Origin: Thalassospiraceae bacterium LMO-JJ14
GTDB taxonomy: Bacteria; Pseudomonadota; Alphaproteobacteria; Rhodospirillales; Casp-alpha2
Direction of reading: 5' to 3'
Length of the DNA stretch: 64,000 nt
NCBI GenBank assembly: GCA_021555105.2
Contig: CP134604.1
Location: forward strand, 3,200,501-3,264,500
Shown here: positions 33,753 through 41,178 of the stretch, piece by piece
How the letters are laid out: the number at the start of each line of letters is the position of its first letter
Numbering within the stretch: position 1 is the first letter of the stretch
Notes under the pieces: model-generated
Told to the model about the DNA's origin: nothing
Databases searched by the model: none
What the model saw: only the letters and a program-made list of their open reading frames with translations
Translations under genes and position numbers: made by a program

Positions 33753-34892
33753 TTACAGCAAACCCTTGGCGCTGAGCCAATAGAGGCGGTTATAGGCCAG
33801 CTTGAACCAGTGAATCATCTGCGTCGGCGGGCCCGGGTTCGGCGGCGTCGCGTAATTGAACCAGACATAGGTGCCGTTGTTCATGCCGGTTTCGATGAAA
33901 CAGAACACCTTGCCGTCGTAGTCCTTTGCCCAGCGGTCCTCGGTGATCAGCGAGGTCAGGTTTTCGACCACGACGTCGGCTTCGAAGTGCGCCGTGGACC
34001 CGGCCTTGGAGATCGGAATATTGGTCGTATCGCCGCACACGAAGATGTCAGTGGACCCCTCGCGCGTCAGCTTGGTCTTGTCCGTCGGCACCCAGCCGCC
34101 GGCGCCGAGATCGGAATCGGTGATTACTTCGGCGCCCATATGCGGCGGAATCGTCACAAGCATGTCGTAGGGCAGCGTCACGCCCTCTTCCGACTCGATG
34201 GTTTTATCCTCGGGATGCACTTCCTTGGTATTGAAGAAGGTCTCGTACTTGATGCCGACACGGTCCATTTCCGGCTGCGCCCATTGCGCGACTGGCTCGA
34301 GCGCGTGCAGGCGGCCGATGGGATAGGTGTAGGTGATCTCGGTCTTGTCCATGAGACCGCGCTCGGTCAGGTAATCGTAAAGCATGAACGTGATCTCGAG
34401 CGGCGCCACCGGGCATTTATGCGGCGCGTTGACGTTGACGACGATCTTGCCGCCTTCGAACGCGTCGAGGGCGTCGCGCATCTTGCGCGCGCCGTCCAGG
34501 TCGTAAAACCAGTGCGCGCCTTCGGCCATGCCGGGGATGCTCTGCGGGACGATCCGCGACCCGGTCGCAATGACCAGATAATCGTACTTCAGCACTTTTC
34601 CCGATTGCGTCGTCACCGATTTCGACTCGGCGTCGATCTTGGTTGCCGGATCGACGAAGTAAGGCACGCGGCGGTCCAGCACCTTGCGCTGATCGCGGAA
34701 CAATTCGGACTCGCGGAACTTGCCGAACGGCACGTACAGAAGGCCCGGCTGATACATATGCGTGTCGCTGGTGCCGATCATCGTGATCGCCACCTCGCCG
34801 CGCCTGAGCTGTTTGCCGAGGCGCCGGCAAAGTCCGTTGGCGATGATGGTGCCGGAAAGCCCGCCACCGACGATAAGGATGTTGGTCGTCAT
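33753..34892 (-). CDS. SQR/FCSD-like FAD-dependent oxidoreductase
   Basis: Encodes 379 residues. FAD-binding NILIVGGGLSGTIIANGL; YDYLVIATGSRIVP; KCPVAPLE with a candidate redox Cys; second FAD motif DIFVCGDTTNIPISKAG. Together these mark the sulfide:quinone oxidoreductase/flavocytochrome c family. It probably oxidises sulfide or a persulfide at the inner membrane and reduces quinone. DsrE-like, TusA-like and DUF1641 genes are in the same operon, which suggests sulfur from the reaction is passed to carrier proteins. Subtype not resolvable by eye. Confidence 0.85.
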   Translation of the reverse strand: MTTNILIVGGGLSGTIIANGLCRRLGKQLRRGEVAITMIGTSDTHMYQPGLLYVPFGKFRESELFRDQRKVLDRRVPYFVDPATKIDAESKSVTTQSGKVLKYDYLVIATGSRIVPQSIPGMAEGAHWFYDLDGARKMRDALDAFEGGKIVVNVNAPHKCPVAPLEITFMLYDYLTERGLMDKTEITYTYPIGRLHALEPVAQWAQPEMDRVGIKYETFFNTKEVHPEDKTIESEEGVTLPYDMLVTIPPHMGAEVITDSDLGAGGWVPTDKTKLTREGSTDIFVCGDTTNIPISKAGSTAHFEADVVVENLTSLITEDRWAKDYDGKVFCFIETGMNNGTYVWFNYATPPNPGPPTQMIHWFKLAYNRLYWLSAKGLL

Positions 34893-34980
34893 GATTCGCT
34901 CCCTTGCTTCTGGCGCGGCATCAGGCCGGCCCTGTTTTGACTGACGTGTTGATCACGAATTTTTTTGTTCTGGAGGCCGT

Positions 34981-35211
34981 CTATTTGGATTTGCGGATGA
35001 TCAGGCTCCAGTGGTCGTCGCTGTTCTCGGAAGAAACGAGTTCGTGGCCGACCTTGTCGCACCACACCGGGACATCCTTGGCCGTCCCCTCGTCCGTCGA
35101 TAACAATTCCACTTCATCGCCGACCTCGATCAGTTTCAACGCGGCGATCAGTTCCATCAGCGGCCCGGGGCAGAATGCGCCCCGCGCATCGACTTTCATT
35201 CGTTCACTCAA
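34981..35211 (-). CDS. TusA-like sulfur carrier protein
   Basis: Encodes 76 residues. The family motif CPxP appears as FCPGPLMELIAALKLIEVGD, with the sulfur-carrying Cys near residue 14. TusA/SirA/YeeD proteins carry persulfide sulfur between proteins. It lies between the SQR-like and DsrE-like genes, so it probably relays sulfur from sulfide oxidation. Confidence 0.88.
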   Translation of the reverse strand: MSERMKVDARGAFCPGPLMELIAALKLIEVGDEVELLSTDEGTAKDVPVWCDKVGHELVSSENSDDHWSLIIRKSK

Positions 35212-35251
35212 TACTCGTTCCTTTTCAACTGGGTTATGATCGCTTGCATGC

Positions 35252-35647
35252 TCACAGCGTGATCAACTGGCCGGCTTCGGCATCGGATAAAAACGCGGTC
35301 AGCCCCATGGCCTCGTCGAACAGATCCTCGACCATGTCGTCAAGCGTCCAGCCGAGGACATCGAGCGCCATCGAGCACGCCCCCATCGTCATGTCGCCCA
35401 GCATCTTGCCCTGGCCGAACAGTTTGATCGGATCCGGCGCCCCCTTGGCCTTCAGGACATCGGACATCGCACCGCCCTTGTAACGCTCGTCACCGGCATC
35501 GCGGGCGAAGCAGTACATGGCGTTCATGCTGACGAATACGGTGACCGGCCGGTCCGATACGGCGGCAACGGAGGCCATCATGGCGGCCATCTGCAGCTTC
35601 TCGTGCTCGCCCGAGCAAAGAAGCAGGAAAAGAGGCGGTGTGGACAT
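35252..35647 (-). CDS. DsrE/DsrF-like family protein
   Basis: Encodes 131 residues from 35647 (MSTPPLFLLL); an earlier in-frame ATG lacks support. LCSGEHEKLQMAAMMASVAA and FGQGKMLGDMTMGACSMALD match DsrE-like proteins, and the conserved Cys in GACSM is the likely persulfide carrier. First gene of the sulfur operon, below an AT-rich promoter region with a perfect palindrome. Confidence 0.8.
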   Translation of the reverse strand: MSTPPLFLLLCSGEHEKLQMAAMMASVAAVSDRPVTVFVSMNAMYCFARDAGDERYKGGAMSDVLKAKGAPDPIKLFGQGKMLGDMTMGACSMALDVLGWTLDDMVEDLFDEAMGLTAFLSDAEAGQLITL

Positions 35648-35726
35648 CTGGACATTTCCCAACAGTTGGCAATGGTGCGGTGCAGGCACGCGCGGTCAAA
35701 ATTACACTATGAAATTGTTTAATATT

Positions 35727-35745
35727 CAACACAAAAATTGTGTTG
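35727..35745. promoter_or_regulatory. palindrome upstream of the sulfur operon
   Basis: CAACACA-AAAAT-TGTGTTG is a perfect inverted repeat 80 bp before the DsrE-like start, inside an unusually AT-rich stretch. A likely operator, perhaps for a sulfide-responsive ArsR-type repressor, though none is in the window. Confidence 0.55.
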
Positions 35746-35824
35746 GTTTTGCTGATAATTGACCACCCGACAGGGCCGGCAAGGGCGCGGGCGCGTGTGT
35801 GACCCCGAGATCAGACCGGGCACG

Positions 35825-35857
35825 AAAAAACCCCGCAACCCGATCAGGTTGCAGGGC
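35825..35857 (-). terminator. rho-independent terminator, minus strand
   Basis: On the minus strand CCCTGCAACC-tgat-CGGGTTGCGGGG forms a stem followed by TTTTTT. It lies downstream of the 571-residue gene. Its layout resembles the tRNA-Met terminator at 38637-38672, as expected if this junction derives from a tRNA 3' end. Confidence 0.8.
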
Positions 35858-35863
35858 TTAAAA

Positions 35864-35877
35864 ATTGGTCGCGGAGG
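35864..35877. repeat. att-like copy of the tRNA-Met 3' end (left junction)
   Basis: ATTGGTCGCGGAGG differs from the tRNA-Met 3' end at 38676-38689 (ATTGGTAGCGGAGG) at one base, has the same orientation and adjoins a similar terminator. Short, so tentative. Confidence 0.5.
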
Positions 35878-35936
35878 TGCGATACTGCCGTAAGCCAAAG
35901 AAATTTATCGGCCGAATAGCGGTTTAATTCTCAAGT

Positions 35937-37652
35937 TCACTCTTCTATTTCTTCAAAACTACTAAGGGCTGAAACCAACTCACTCAGACAATCTTCGCAT
36001 TCGGCAGCGAGCTGACGAAAATGCTCCCGAAAAGTCCCAAATTCGCTTCGCGCCCTGGATTCGGCATCTCTCTTCTTCTCATTTGTTGCATGCCCTCGCA
36101 CATCGGTTCGAAGTCCATGCACTTGCAACAACGGATGAATAATCTCTGAGGCAACATCTTCATCACAACCGTAACATACGAGGACTTCTCTCAACACTCT
36201 CAGAGAGGCCCAATTCCGATCATACTTTCCACCGCGTTTTTCAATTAGCTTTCGTAAGGGCTTAACCAAAAATCCTTCGACGACAAGCTGGTCAAGCGCC
36301 AGCAGTTCATCCGCCCATTCCTTTGATGAATCTGTAACGGGATACCGTACCGACTCTATGAGTTTCTTACCTCTTTTATTCCACCAACTCGGCGGGTTCT
36401 CATCCAACTTAACTACAATTCGCTTCAACTCCGACAAAGGTTCGTAATCGGTATCCCATTGACCAAATATGTCGGTCTTAAGCGCTCTTCTTGAAATTGG
36501 CCCCTTTGGCCACTCATTAAATGACTGCCAATACAACTGTTCTTCATAGGGCAGATCAGCCAAATAACCGATATATGTGTGAACTTGGCCGACTTCATTG
36601 ATATCATATGTCTTTAGATACCATGCGTTTCGACAGCTTATGCTCCTATCCTCAAGACTGTATTTTTCAGGATCGTTTTTAAAACGTTGCAACACTTCAG
36701 GGCGGAAGAACGCTGGTGAAATCTCCCATGGCAGCTCCGACTTTTGAAAATAGTTCGACAGAAACTCAGGGCCGCACGAAGTCTCGACAGCTTTATCATT
36801 CTTTCTGTCGTAAATTTTAAATGTCGCATACTGGCGTTTTGAAACGTCGTCTTCTTCTTTCCATTCTTGAATGAGGTCATCGACAGTTACGCTTGGCCGA
36901 ACCACCATCGTGCCAGCGCAATAGCTACCGTGTCCGTCAACACCACCGTGATAGCTGAGATCGTCGAACTCCCTTTCATATCGATCGATCGTGCCCCATC
37001 CTCCAAAATTACCCCAGCGAACACGGGTAAAATCAAAGCGAAAAACAAGGCAGGTGTTAGATAGCGCCATATATTTGTCGAGGTCGCGGCGCCGGATAGT
37101 AACAACTCTAAACCAATCCCAGTCACCACCCCCTTTGTGATCCACAACTTTGATTACCTCTTCGATGTCGCCACGGGAATCAAGCCGACAATACGCCTGC
37201 CGGTCGGGGAGAAAATGTAAGTCCAAACTGTGGATTAATTTCTGGCTCATCTCGAATGCCGGTTCGACTTCTTCCACATCGTAGAAAACCCGACGAAAAA
37301 CTAATTGCTCACCTCCCACAAAAACTTTCGATGAGAATTCTAATGGCGCTTCAAGATACATCCGATGTCCCTGACCGCCTCCCCAAGCTTGTTGTATTTT
37401 CCAACCGTCATCCAACTGCGGGAACCGTTCATGCTGCGCATTACAAATAGCTTCAGGTGTCAATTGATCAGTCAGGGCCAGAGCCCCATGTATTACCGCG
37501 CATTTCGTGCTGGCGAATAAAACGATGTCTTCGTTTTCGGCATTCGCTCGAAGAAAATCAATTGAGCCCTCTGCATCAACCAGCCAATTGGCCTCATCGT
37601 CGCGAGGGGCGGAGGAGATAGCCTGAAGGTTTGTGAGCTTAAACGTAGGCAT
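35937..37652 (-). CDS. hypothetical 571-residue accessory protein
   Basis: No family recognised. Soluble: no signal peptide or membrane helix. N-terminal residues 1-110 include WLVDAEGSIDFLRANAENED and DIVLFASTKCAVIHGALAL; the middle (about 180-330) is rich in aromatic residues (DWDWFRVVTIRRRDLDKYM, RVRWGNFGGWGTIDRYE); WEISPAFFRPEVLQRFKND and AWYLKTYDIN look like conserved core segments; the last 150 residues are helical and charged. Codon use is AT-rich, unlike the neighbours, indicating transfer. A cargo, perhaps defence, role is only inferred from its position on an island; it has its own terminator. Confidence 0.8.
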   Translation of the reverse strand: MPTFKLTNLQAISSAPRDDEANWLVDAEGSIDFLRANAENEDIVLFASTKCAVIHGALALTDQLTPEAICNAQHERFPQLDDGWKIQQAWGGGQGHRMYLEAPLEFSSKVFVGGEQLVFRRVFYDVEEVEPAFEMSQKLIHSLDLHFLPDRQAYCRLDSRGDIEEVIKVVDHKGGGDWDWFRVVTIRRRDLDKYMALSNTCLVFRFDFTRVRWGNFGGWGTIDRYEREFDDLSYHGGVDGHGSYCAGTMVVRPSVTVDDLIQEWKEEDDVSKRQYATFKIYDRKNDKAVETSCGPEFLSNYFQKSELPWEISPAFFRPEVLQRFKNDPEKYSLEDRSISCRNAWYLKTYDINEVGQVHTYIGYLADLPYEEQLYWQSFNEWPKGPISRRALKTDIFGQWDTDYEPLSELKRIVVKLDENPPSWWNKRGKKLIESVRYPVTDSSKEWADELLALDQLVVEGFLVKPLRKLIEKRGGKYDRNWASLRVLREVLVCYGCDEDVASEIIHPLLQVHGLRTDVRGHATNEKKRDAESRARSEFGTFREHFRQLAAECEDCLSELVSALSSFEEIEE

Positions 37653-37827
37653 TAATCCAACCTGAATAAGTCGGTTCTACTTCTGTTAGAAGTTTACTTA
37701 TCATGAGTTCTTCATCGTCGAAAATACAGCACACTCCGAGTGGATGTACGGATTAAAAAAAATAAATTCAGGGCAATATTGCCCTATAAATAAGCCGTTG
37801 AATCTAGACGGTATTTTAGAAGGGATC

Positions 37828-37914
37828 GTAGCGGAAGTGGGCCTTGAACCCCCAACACGGGGATTAGCACCGGCCCTTTTAACAGGCCGCCAATCTGAGA
37901 ATTACACCGCGGAC
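37828..37914 (-). pseudogene. degenerate tRNA-like sequence
   Basis: On the minus strand a T-arm (GGGGG-TTCAAGG-CCCAC, one mismatch) and a good anticodon-type stem (GGCC/GGCC around TGTTAAAAG) are present, but the D-stem is lost, the acceptor pairs for only about 4 bp and the 3' end reads CTACGA instead of CTACCA. Anticodon ambiguous (TAA if a 7-nt loop is assumed). The 5' end overlaps the RRM gene stop. Probably a decayed or phage-type tRNA. Confidence 0.45.
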
Positions 37915-38138
37915 TTAACCCGGATTTTGTTCTTTTTCACCTTGGTGCCATGTAATTTTTCAATAGCAATTCTCGCGTCGTCCTCGCTTGTCATCTCGAC
38001 AAATCCAAAACCTTTTGACGCACCGCTCTTGTCATCGAGCACAAGCGAACAGGCTGTCACCGCGCCATGAACTTTGAATAATTCTTCCAATTCCCGTTCG
38101 TTAAGATCCCGGGGCAGGTTAAGGGCCATGAGTTTCAT
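37902..38138 (-). CDS. small RRM-type RNA-binding protein
   Basis: Encodes 78 residues forming one RNA-recognition motif: RNP2 LMALNLP near the N-terminus and RNP1 KGFGFVEM near residue 45, then ARIAIEKLHGTKVKKNKIRV. Single-RRM proteins in bacteria often bind RNA during cold stress. The start at 38138 is chosen because GGAG lies 7 nt upstream; the in-frame ATG at 38156 has none. The last codons overlap the degenerate tRNA-like sequence. Confidence 0.85.
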   Translation of the reverse strand: MKLMALNLPRDLNERELEELFKVHGAVTACSLVLDDKSGASKGFGFVEMTSEDDARIAIEKLHGTKVKKNKIRVKSAV

Positions 38139-38184
38139 TTTGGCTCCGATAGACATAAAAATGCGCGGCCGTGGAGGGTCATAC

Positions 38185-38589
38185 CTAAAACTTCAATGTT
38201 CTGAGCGTGCCGGTAATGCCCAGAGCCTCTTTGGTGGCTTGAATGGTATTGTTCAGGTCCGTCAACTTCTGCTGCGCGACGGCTTGCTCGGGCTCATTTT
38301 GCGCACCGTTTTCCAGATGATCATGTTGAAGATGCTCGAGCTTCGACTTTGCGCGGCCGCGTTCGACCATATTCTGCGCAAGCGTAAGATGGGCGTCCTC
38401 GAAAGGAATTTCTTCAATATTCAACCCCAGAGATTGCAGCTCCGAGAGATCAGGCAACTTATCACAAAAGCCATACACGACTTTATTGTGGCGATAGCCG
38501 TACTTCGCAAGCGTGCATCGCTTCTGAATCTCGCTGATTTCCAGGCGAAAGTCGCTTTGCGGCTTGGGCGTGAGCTTGAAGGTATGCAT
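38185..38589 (-). CDS. hypothetical protein, coiled-coil C-terminus
   Basis: Encodes 134 residues (154 if an earlier in-frame start is used). The N-terminal half (HTFKLTPKPQSDFRLEISEI, CTLAKYGYRHNKVVYGF) looks beta-rich; the C-terminal half is Gln/Glu/Lys-rich helix (ENGAQNEPEQAVAQQKLTDL). No family recognised. Lies between tRNA-Met and the RRM gene in the island; moderately AT-rich. Confidence 0.6.
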   Translation of the reverse strand: MHTFKLTPKPQSDFRLEISEIQKRCTLAKYGYRHNKVVYGFCDKLPDLSELQSLGLNIEEIPFEDAHLTLAQNMVERGRAKSKLEHLQHDHLENGAQNEPEQAVAQQKLTDLNNTIQATKEALGITGTLRTLKF

Positions 38590-38636
38590 CGAGAGGCGCC
38601 TTTTTATCAACTGTGCATTGATTTGCGGAAGCAATA

Positions 38637-38672
38637 AAGAAAAACCCCGCAATTCAGAAGAATCACGGGGTT
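38637..38672 (-). terminator. terminator of tRNA-Met
   Basis: ACCCCG-C-AATTC pairs with GAAT-CA-CGGGGT; on the minus strand it is followed by TTTTTCTTTATT. Directly downstream of the tRNA. Confidence 0.8.
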
Positions 38673-38677
38673 TTAAT

Positions 38678-38754
38678 TGGTAGCGGAGGAGGGACTTGAA
38701 CCCCCGACACGCGGATTATGATTCCGCTGCTCTAACCAGCTGAGCTACTCCGCC
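38678..38754 (-). tRNA. tRNA-Met (CAT), elongator type
   Basis: A 77-nt gene with encoded CCA. Minus strand: GGCGGAG acceptor, D-arm TAGCTCAGCTGGTTAGAGCA, anticodon stem-loop GCGGA-ATCATAA-TCCGC with CAT, T-arm GGGGG-TTCAAGT-CCCTC, acceptor CTCCGCT then ACCA. Closest to alphaproteobacterial elongator tRNA-Met; tRNA-Ile2 (CAT) is the alternative. Its 3' end borders the AT-rich island. Confidence 0.93.
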
Positions 38755-38837
38755 ACAGGTGTGAGACCGGGGATTTACGGCGTTCACGGCCCCCTGTCAA
38801 GGTATGCGGGCAGCTAAAAGCGCCCCGTCTCCCGGCC

Positions 38838-38965
38838 CTTCCAGATACCCCTCTCCCGGCGCTGCGCGCCACCCTCTCCCCAAGCAGAGGGGGAGGACGC
38901 CCGGGCCCCTCTCTTGCCCCTCTCCCGGCGCTGCGCGCCGCCCTCTCCCCAAGGAGAGGGGAAGC
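38838..38965. repeat. dispersed repeat (cctctcccggcgctgcgcgc type)
   Basis: Two copies of ccctctcccggcgctgcgcg with ccctctccccaag arms in tandem; related to units at 43.2, 56.85 and 58.37 kb. Confidence 0.75.
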
Positions 38966-38988
38966 GCCCAAAGGAGTGAGAGGAGCGC

Positions 38989-39495
38989 TTATTCCACCGT
39001 CAAATCGGGGTCGGGCAGCGTCGCCTTTTCCGGCGTCCCGGTCAGCGAAATCCTGCGCAGCAGCGCAATGGTGCCGGTGTCGCTCGCCCGGAGCGCCGAT
39101 ATGTGTTCGAGGTCCTGTTGGCGGGTACGGCCGTCGGCGGTCAGCCACGGGCGGTCGGCGGGGTCGCCCAACGGCATCGCGTGCGGCACCGGCTCGGCGT
39201 CCTTGACCCAGTAATTGACCGGCTCGGGTGCCTTGAAATTCGGCTCGGCCAGCGGCGCGGGGGCGTCATAGCGGCTCGGGTGCGGGCCGTAATAGTTCAC
39301 CAGGCGCAGGCTGTCGGCGTGCTTCGGTTCCCTGTAGCACGACGTCGCGGCCAGCGACTTGTAGCAGTACACCGGCTCCCAGTCCGAGACCTGGCGCTCG
39401 TATTCGTCGACATAGCTGCACGCGCCGAGCGATCCGGCAAAGACCAGCACAAAACTGACTTTCCTGAGCGTTTCCCTGTGCATTTCCCTGAGCAT
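38989..39495 (-). CDS. putative lipoprotein, unknown function
   Basis: Encodes 168 residues. A signal sequence ends in the lipobox LGAC (FVLVFAGSLGACSYVDEYE), so it is probably lipid-anchored in the envelope. It contains WEPVYCYKSLAATSCYREP with a Cys pair, then a Pro-rich region. The start at 39495 has GGGAGATC upstream. Short proteins like this occur in Rhodospirillales near housekeeping genes; no function known. Confidence 0.7.
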   Translation of the reverse strand: MLREMHRETLRKVSFVLVFAGSLGACSYVDEYERQVSDWEPVYCYKSLAATSCYREPKHADSLRLVNYYGPHPSRYDAPAPLAEPNFKAPEPVNYWVKDAEPVPHAMPLGDPADRPWLTADGRTRQQDLEHISALRASDTGTIALLRRISLTGTPEKATLPDPDLTVE

Positions 39496-39562
39496 TTCGA
39501 TCTCCCTTCAGCAACATTCTGGGAAATCTTTGCAGAATCGGTGCCAAATCGCCGCGGCCGAC

Positions 39563-39606
39563 GAAAAAAGCCGCCGCCGGAGGCCCCGGTGACGGCTTTT
39601 CTTTTG
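39563..39606 (-). terminator. terminator after the AcuI-like gene
   Basis: Minus strand: GCCGTCACCGG and CCGGCGGCGGC form the stem, followed by TTTTTTCG. A matching A-run on the other side makes it potentially bidirectional. Confidence 0.8.
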
Positions 39607-39633
39607 AATCAAATACTTAACAGGCGTTAACGT

Positions 39634-40638
39634 TTAGCCGTTGACGTCGATCACCATACGACCGCGGATCTGGCCCTTGAGGATTTGACCGGCCAGGTCG
39701 GGCAGCTCGGCAAAGCCTGCCCGGTTGGTGAGGGCGTCCAGCTTGTCCATCGGCAGTTGCTTCGACAACCGGTCCCAGGCGACGATGCGGCGTTCCTTGG
39801 GACACGTCGCGCTGTCGATGCCGCAGAGATTAATCCCCCTGAGCAGGAACGGCAGCACCGTGGTGTCGAGCTTGAACGACCCGGCGTTGCCGACCGACGC
39901 GCAGGCCCCCCAATAGCCGAGCGTGGCGAGTACATGGTGCAGGGTCGGCCCGCCGACATTGTCGATGGCCCCGGCCCAGCGTTCGCGCCCGAGCGGGCCT
40001 TTCGGCGGCGTCACCAGCTCGTCACGCTCGACGATCATCGTCGCGCCCAGGCTTTTCAGGTAATCGTGCTGCTCGGCGCGCCCGGTCGAGGCGGCGACCT
40101 TGTAGCCGATGTTGGACAGTACCGACACGGCGATCGAGCCGACGCCCCCGGCACCACCGGTGACCAGCACTTCCTTGTCGGTGTCCGGCGTCAGCTTGTG
40201 TTCTTCCAGCGTCATGATCGCCAGCATCGCCGTGAACCCGGCGGTGCCGATGGCCATCGACTGTTCCAGCGAAATGCCGGCCGGCAACGGCACCAGCCAG
40301 TCGCCGCTGACCCGGGCGCGGGTCGCATAACCGCCCCAGTGCACTTCGCCGACGCGCCAGCCGGTCAGGATGACCTCGTCGCCGGGTTTGAAATCGGGAT
40401 GCGCGGACTCCTCGACAACACCGGAAAAATCGATGCCGGGAATATGCGGATATTCGCGCACCAGCTTGCCGAGGCCATTGAGGATCATGCCGTCCTTGTA
40501 GTTCAGCGTCGTATATTTGACGGCGACGGTAACGTCGCCTTCGGGCAGGTGGTCATTGGGCAGGGTTTCGAAGCTGCTGGTGACCTTGCCGTCGTCATCG
40601 GCGCTCAGCAACAGGGCGTTGAATTCGGTATCGCTCAT
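39634..40638 (-). CDS. acuI: acrylyl-CoA reductase-like MDR oxidoreductase (YhdH/AcuI)
   Basis: Encodes 334 residues of the zinc-free medium-chain reductase group. Core: YTTLNYKDGMILNGLGKLVR, PGIDFSGVVEES, GGYATRARVSGDWLVPLP, IGTAGFTAMLAI, NADPH motif VTGGAGGVGSIAV, and SVGNAGSFKLDTTVLPFLLR. AcuI reduces acryloyl-CoA to propionyl-CoA with NADPH, detoxifying acrylate. No DMSP-lyase gene is adjacent, so the physiological substrate is assumed from the family. Confidence 0.88.
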   Translation of the reverse strand: MSDTEFNALLLSADDDGKVTSSFETLPNDHLPEGDVTVAVKYTTLNYKDGMILNGLGKLVREYPHIPGIDFSGVVEESAHPDFKPGDEVILTGWRVGEVHWGGYATRARVSGDWLVPLPAGISLEQSMAIGTAGFTAMLAIMTLEEHKLTPDTDKEVLVTGGAGGVGSIAVSVLSNIGYKVAASTGRAEQHDYLKSLGATMIVERDELVTPPKGPLGRERWAGAIDNVGGPTLHHVLATLGYWGACASVGNAGSFKLDTTVLPFLLRGINLCGIDSATCPKERRIVAWDRLSKQLPMDKLDALTNRAGFAELPDLAGQILKGQIRGRMVIDVNG

Positions 40639-40766
40639 TTTGTCTCTCCCGGGAATGGCGTTTTCCCGACCATAAGCACAGCGGCGCTTAGGTCAATCCC
40701 CGTACCTATAGGGCGTTGTCGTATAACAAAGCATTGCTTATCTTATCGACAGTTAGGAGATTGCTT

Positions 40767-41177
40767 TTGAACGATTCCCAAGTCAAACAACCTGCCGATC
40801 AAGACACAGATGAGATCGAACTGGAATACCGGGATTATAAACCCGGGGAGATCATCTTCAATCAAGGTGAGGTTGGGGCTGAGGCGTTTTTCGTCGATTC
40901 CGGCAAGGTCGAAATCGCGCGTGGCGACGGCACCGCCGAGCTGGTTCTTGGTGTTGTCGGTGCTGGTGAGCTGATCGGTGAAATGGCACTGGTCGATGCC
41001 GAAGAGCGGATGGCCACTGCCCGCGCCATGGGTCCGACCAAGCTCATCGTGGTCCCGAAAAAGGTATTCGACAGGGTTCTGCGCAAAAGCAATCCCATCG
41101 TCGTTGCAATGATGAAGACACTGCTTCGCCGTCTACGGGTCGAAGGTGGCGCCAGCGCCAAGAAAACCCTGGGTTAA
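40767..41177 (+). CDS. stand-alone cyclic-nucleotide-binding-domain protein
   Basis: Encodes 136 residues from TTG 40767, chosen because AGGAG lies 8 nt upstream; TTG 40716 is an alternative. One CRP-like cNMP-binding domain (YKPGEIIFNQGEVGAEAFFV, GELIGEMALVDAEERMATAR, the phosphate-binding cassette), and a short C-terminal helix instead of an HTH, so it cannot bind DNA the CRP way. It may be a small adaptor or cNMP sensor. Ends 1 bp from the convergent pyrC. Confidence 0.82.
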   Translation: MNDSQVKQPADQDTDEIELEYRDYKPGEIIFNQGEVGAEAFFVDSGKVEIARGDGTAELVLGVVGAGELIGEMALVDAEERMATARAMGPTKLIVVPKKVFDRVLRKSNPIVVAMMKTLLRRLRVEGGASAKKTLG

Positions 41178-41178
41178 A

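Larger units (their letters stand above)
35864..38689. mobile_element. small AT-rich island at tRNA-Met
   Basis: Lies exactly between the 3' end of tRNA-Met and a near copy of that end, the geometry left by tRNA-site integration. It holds a 571-residue gene of unusual composition, a degenerate tRNA-like sequence, an RRM gene and a hypothetical gene. No integrase is present, so it is a remnant, or was mobilised by another element. Confidence 0.5.

Noticed and set aside
35761-35824. possible additional small gene before the island
   Set aside because: No start with a ribosome site and no codon pattern; it is a junction plus terminator region.
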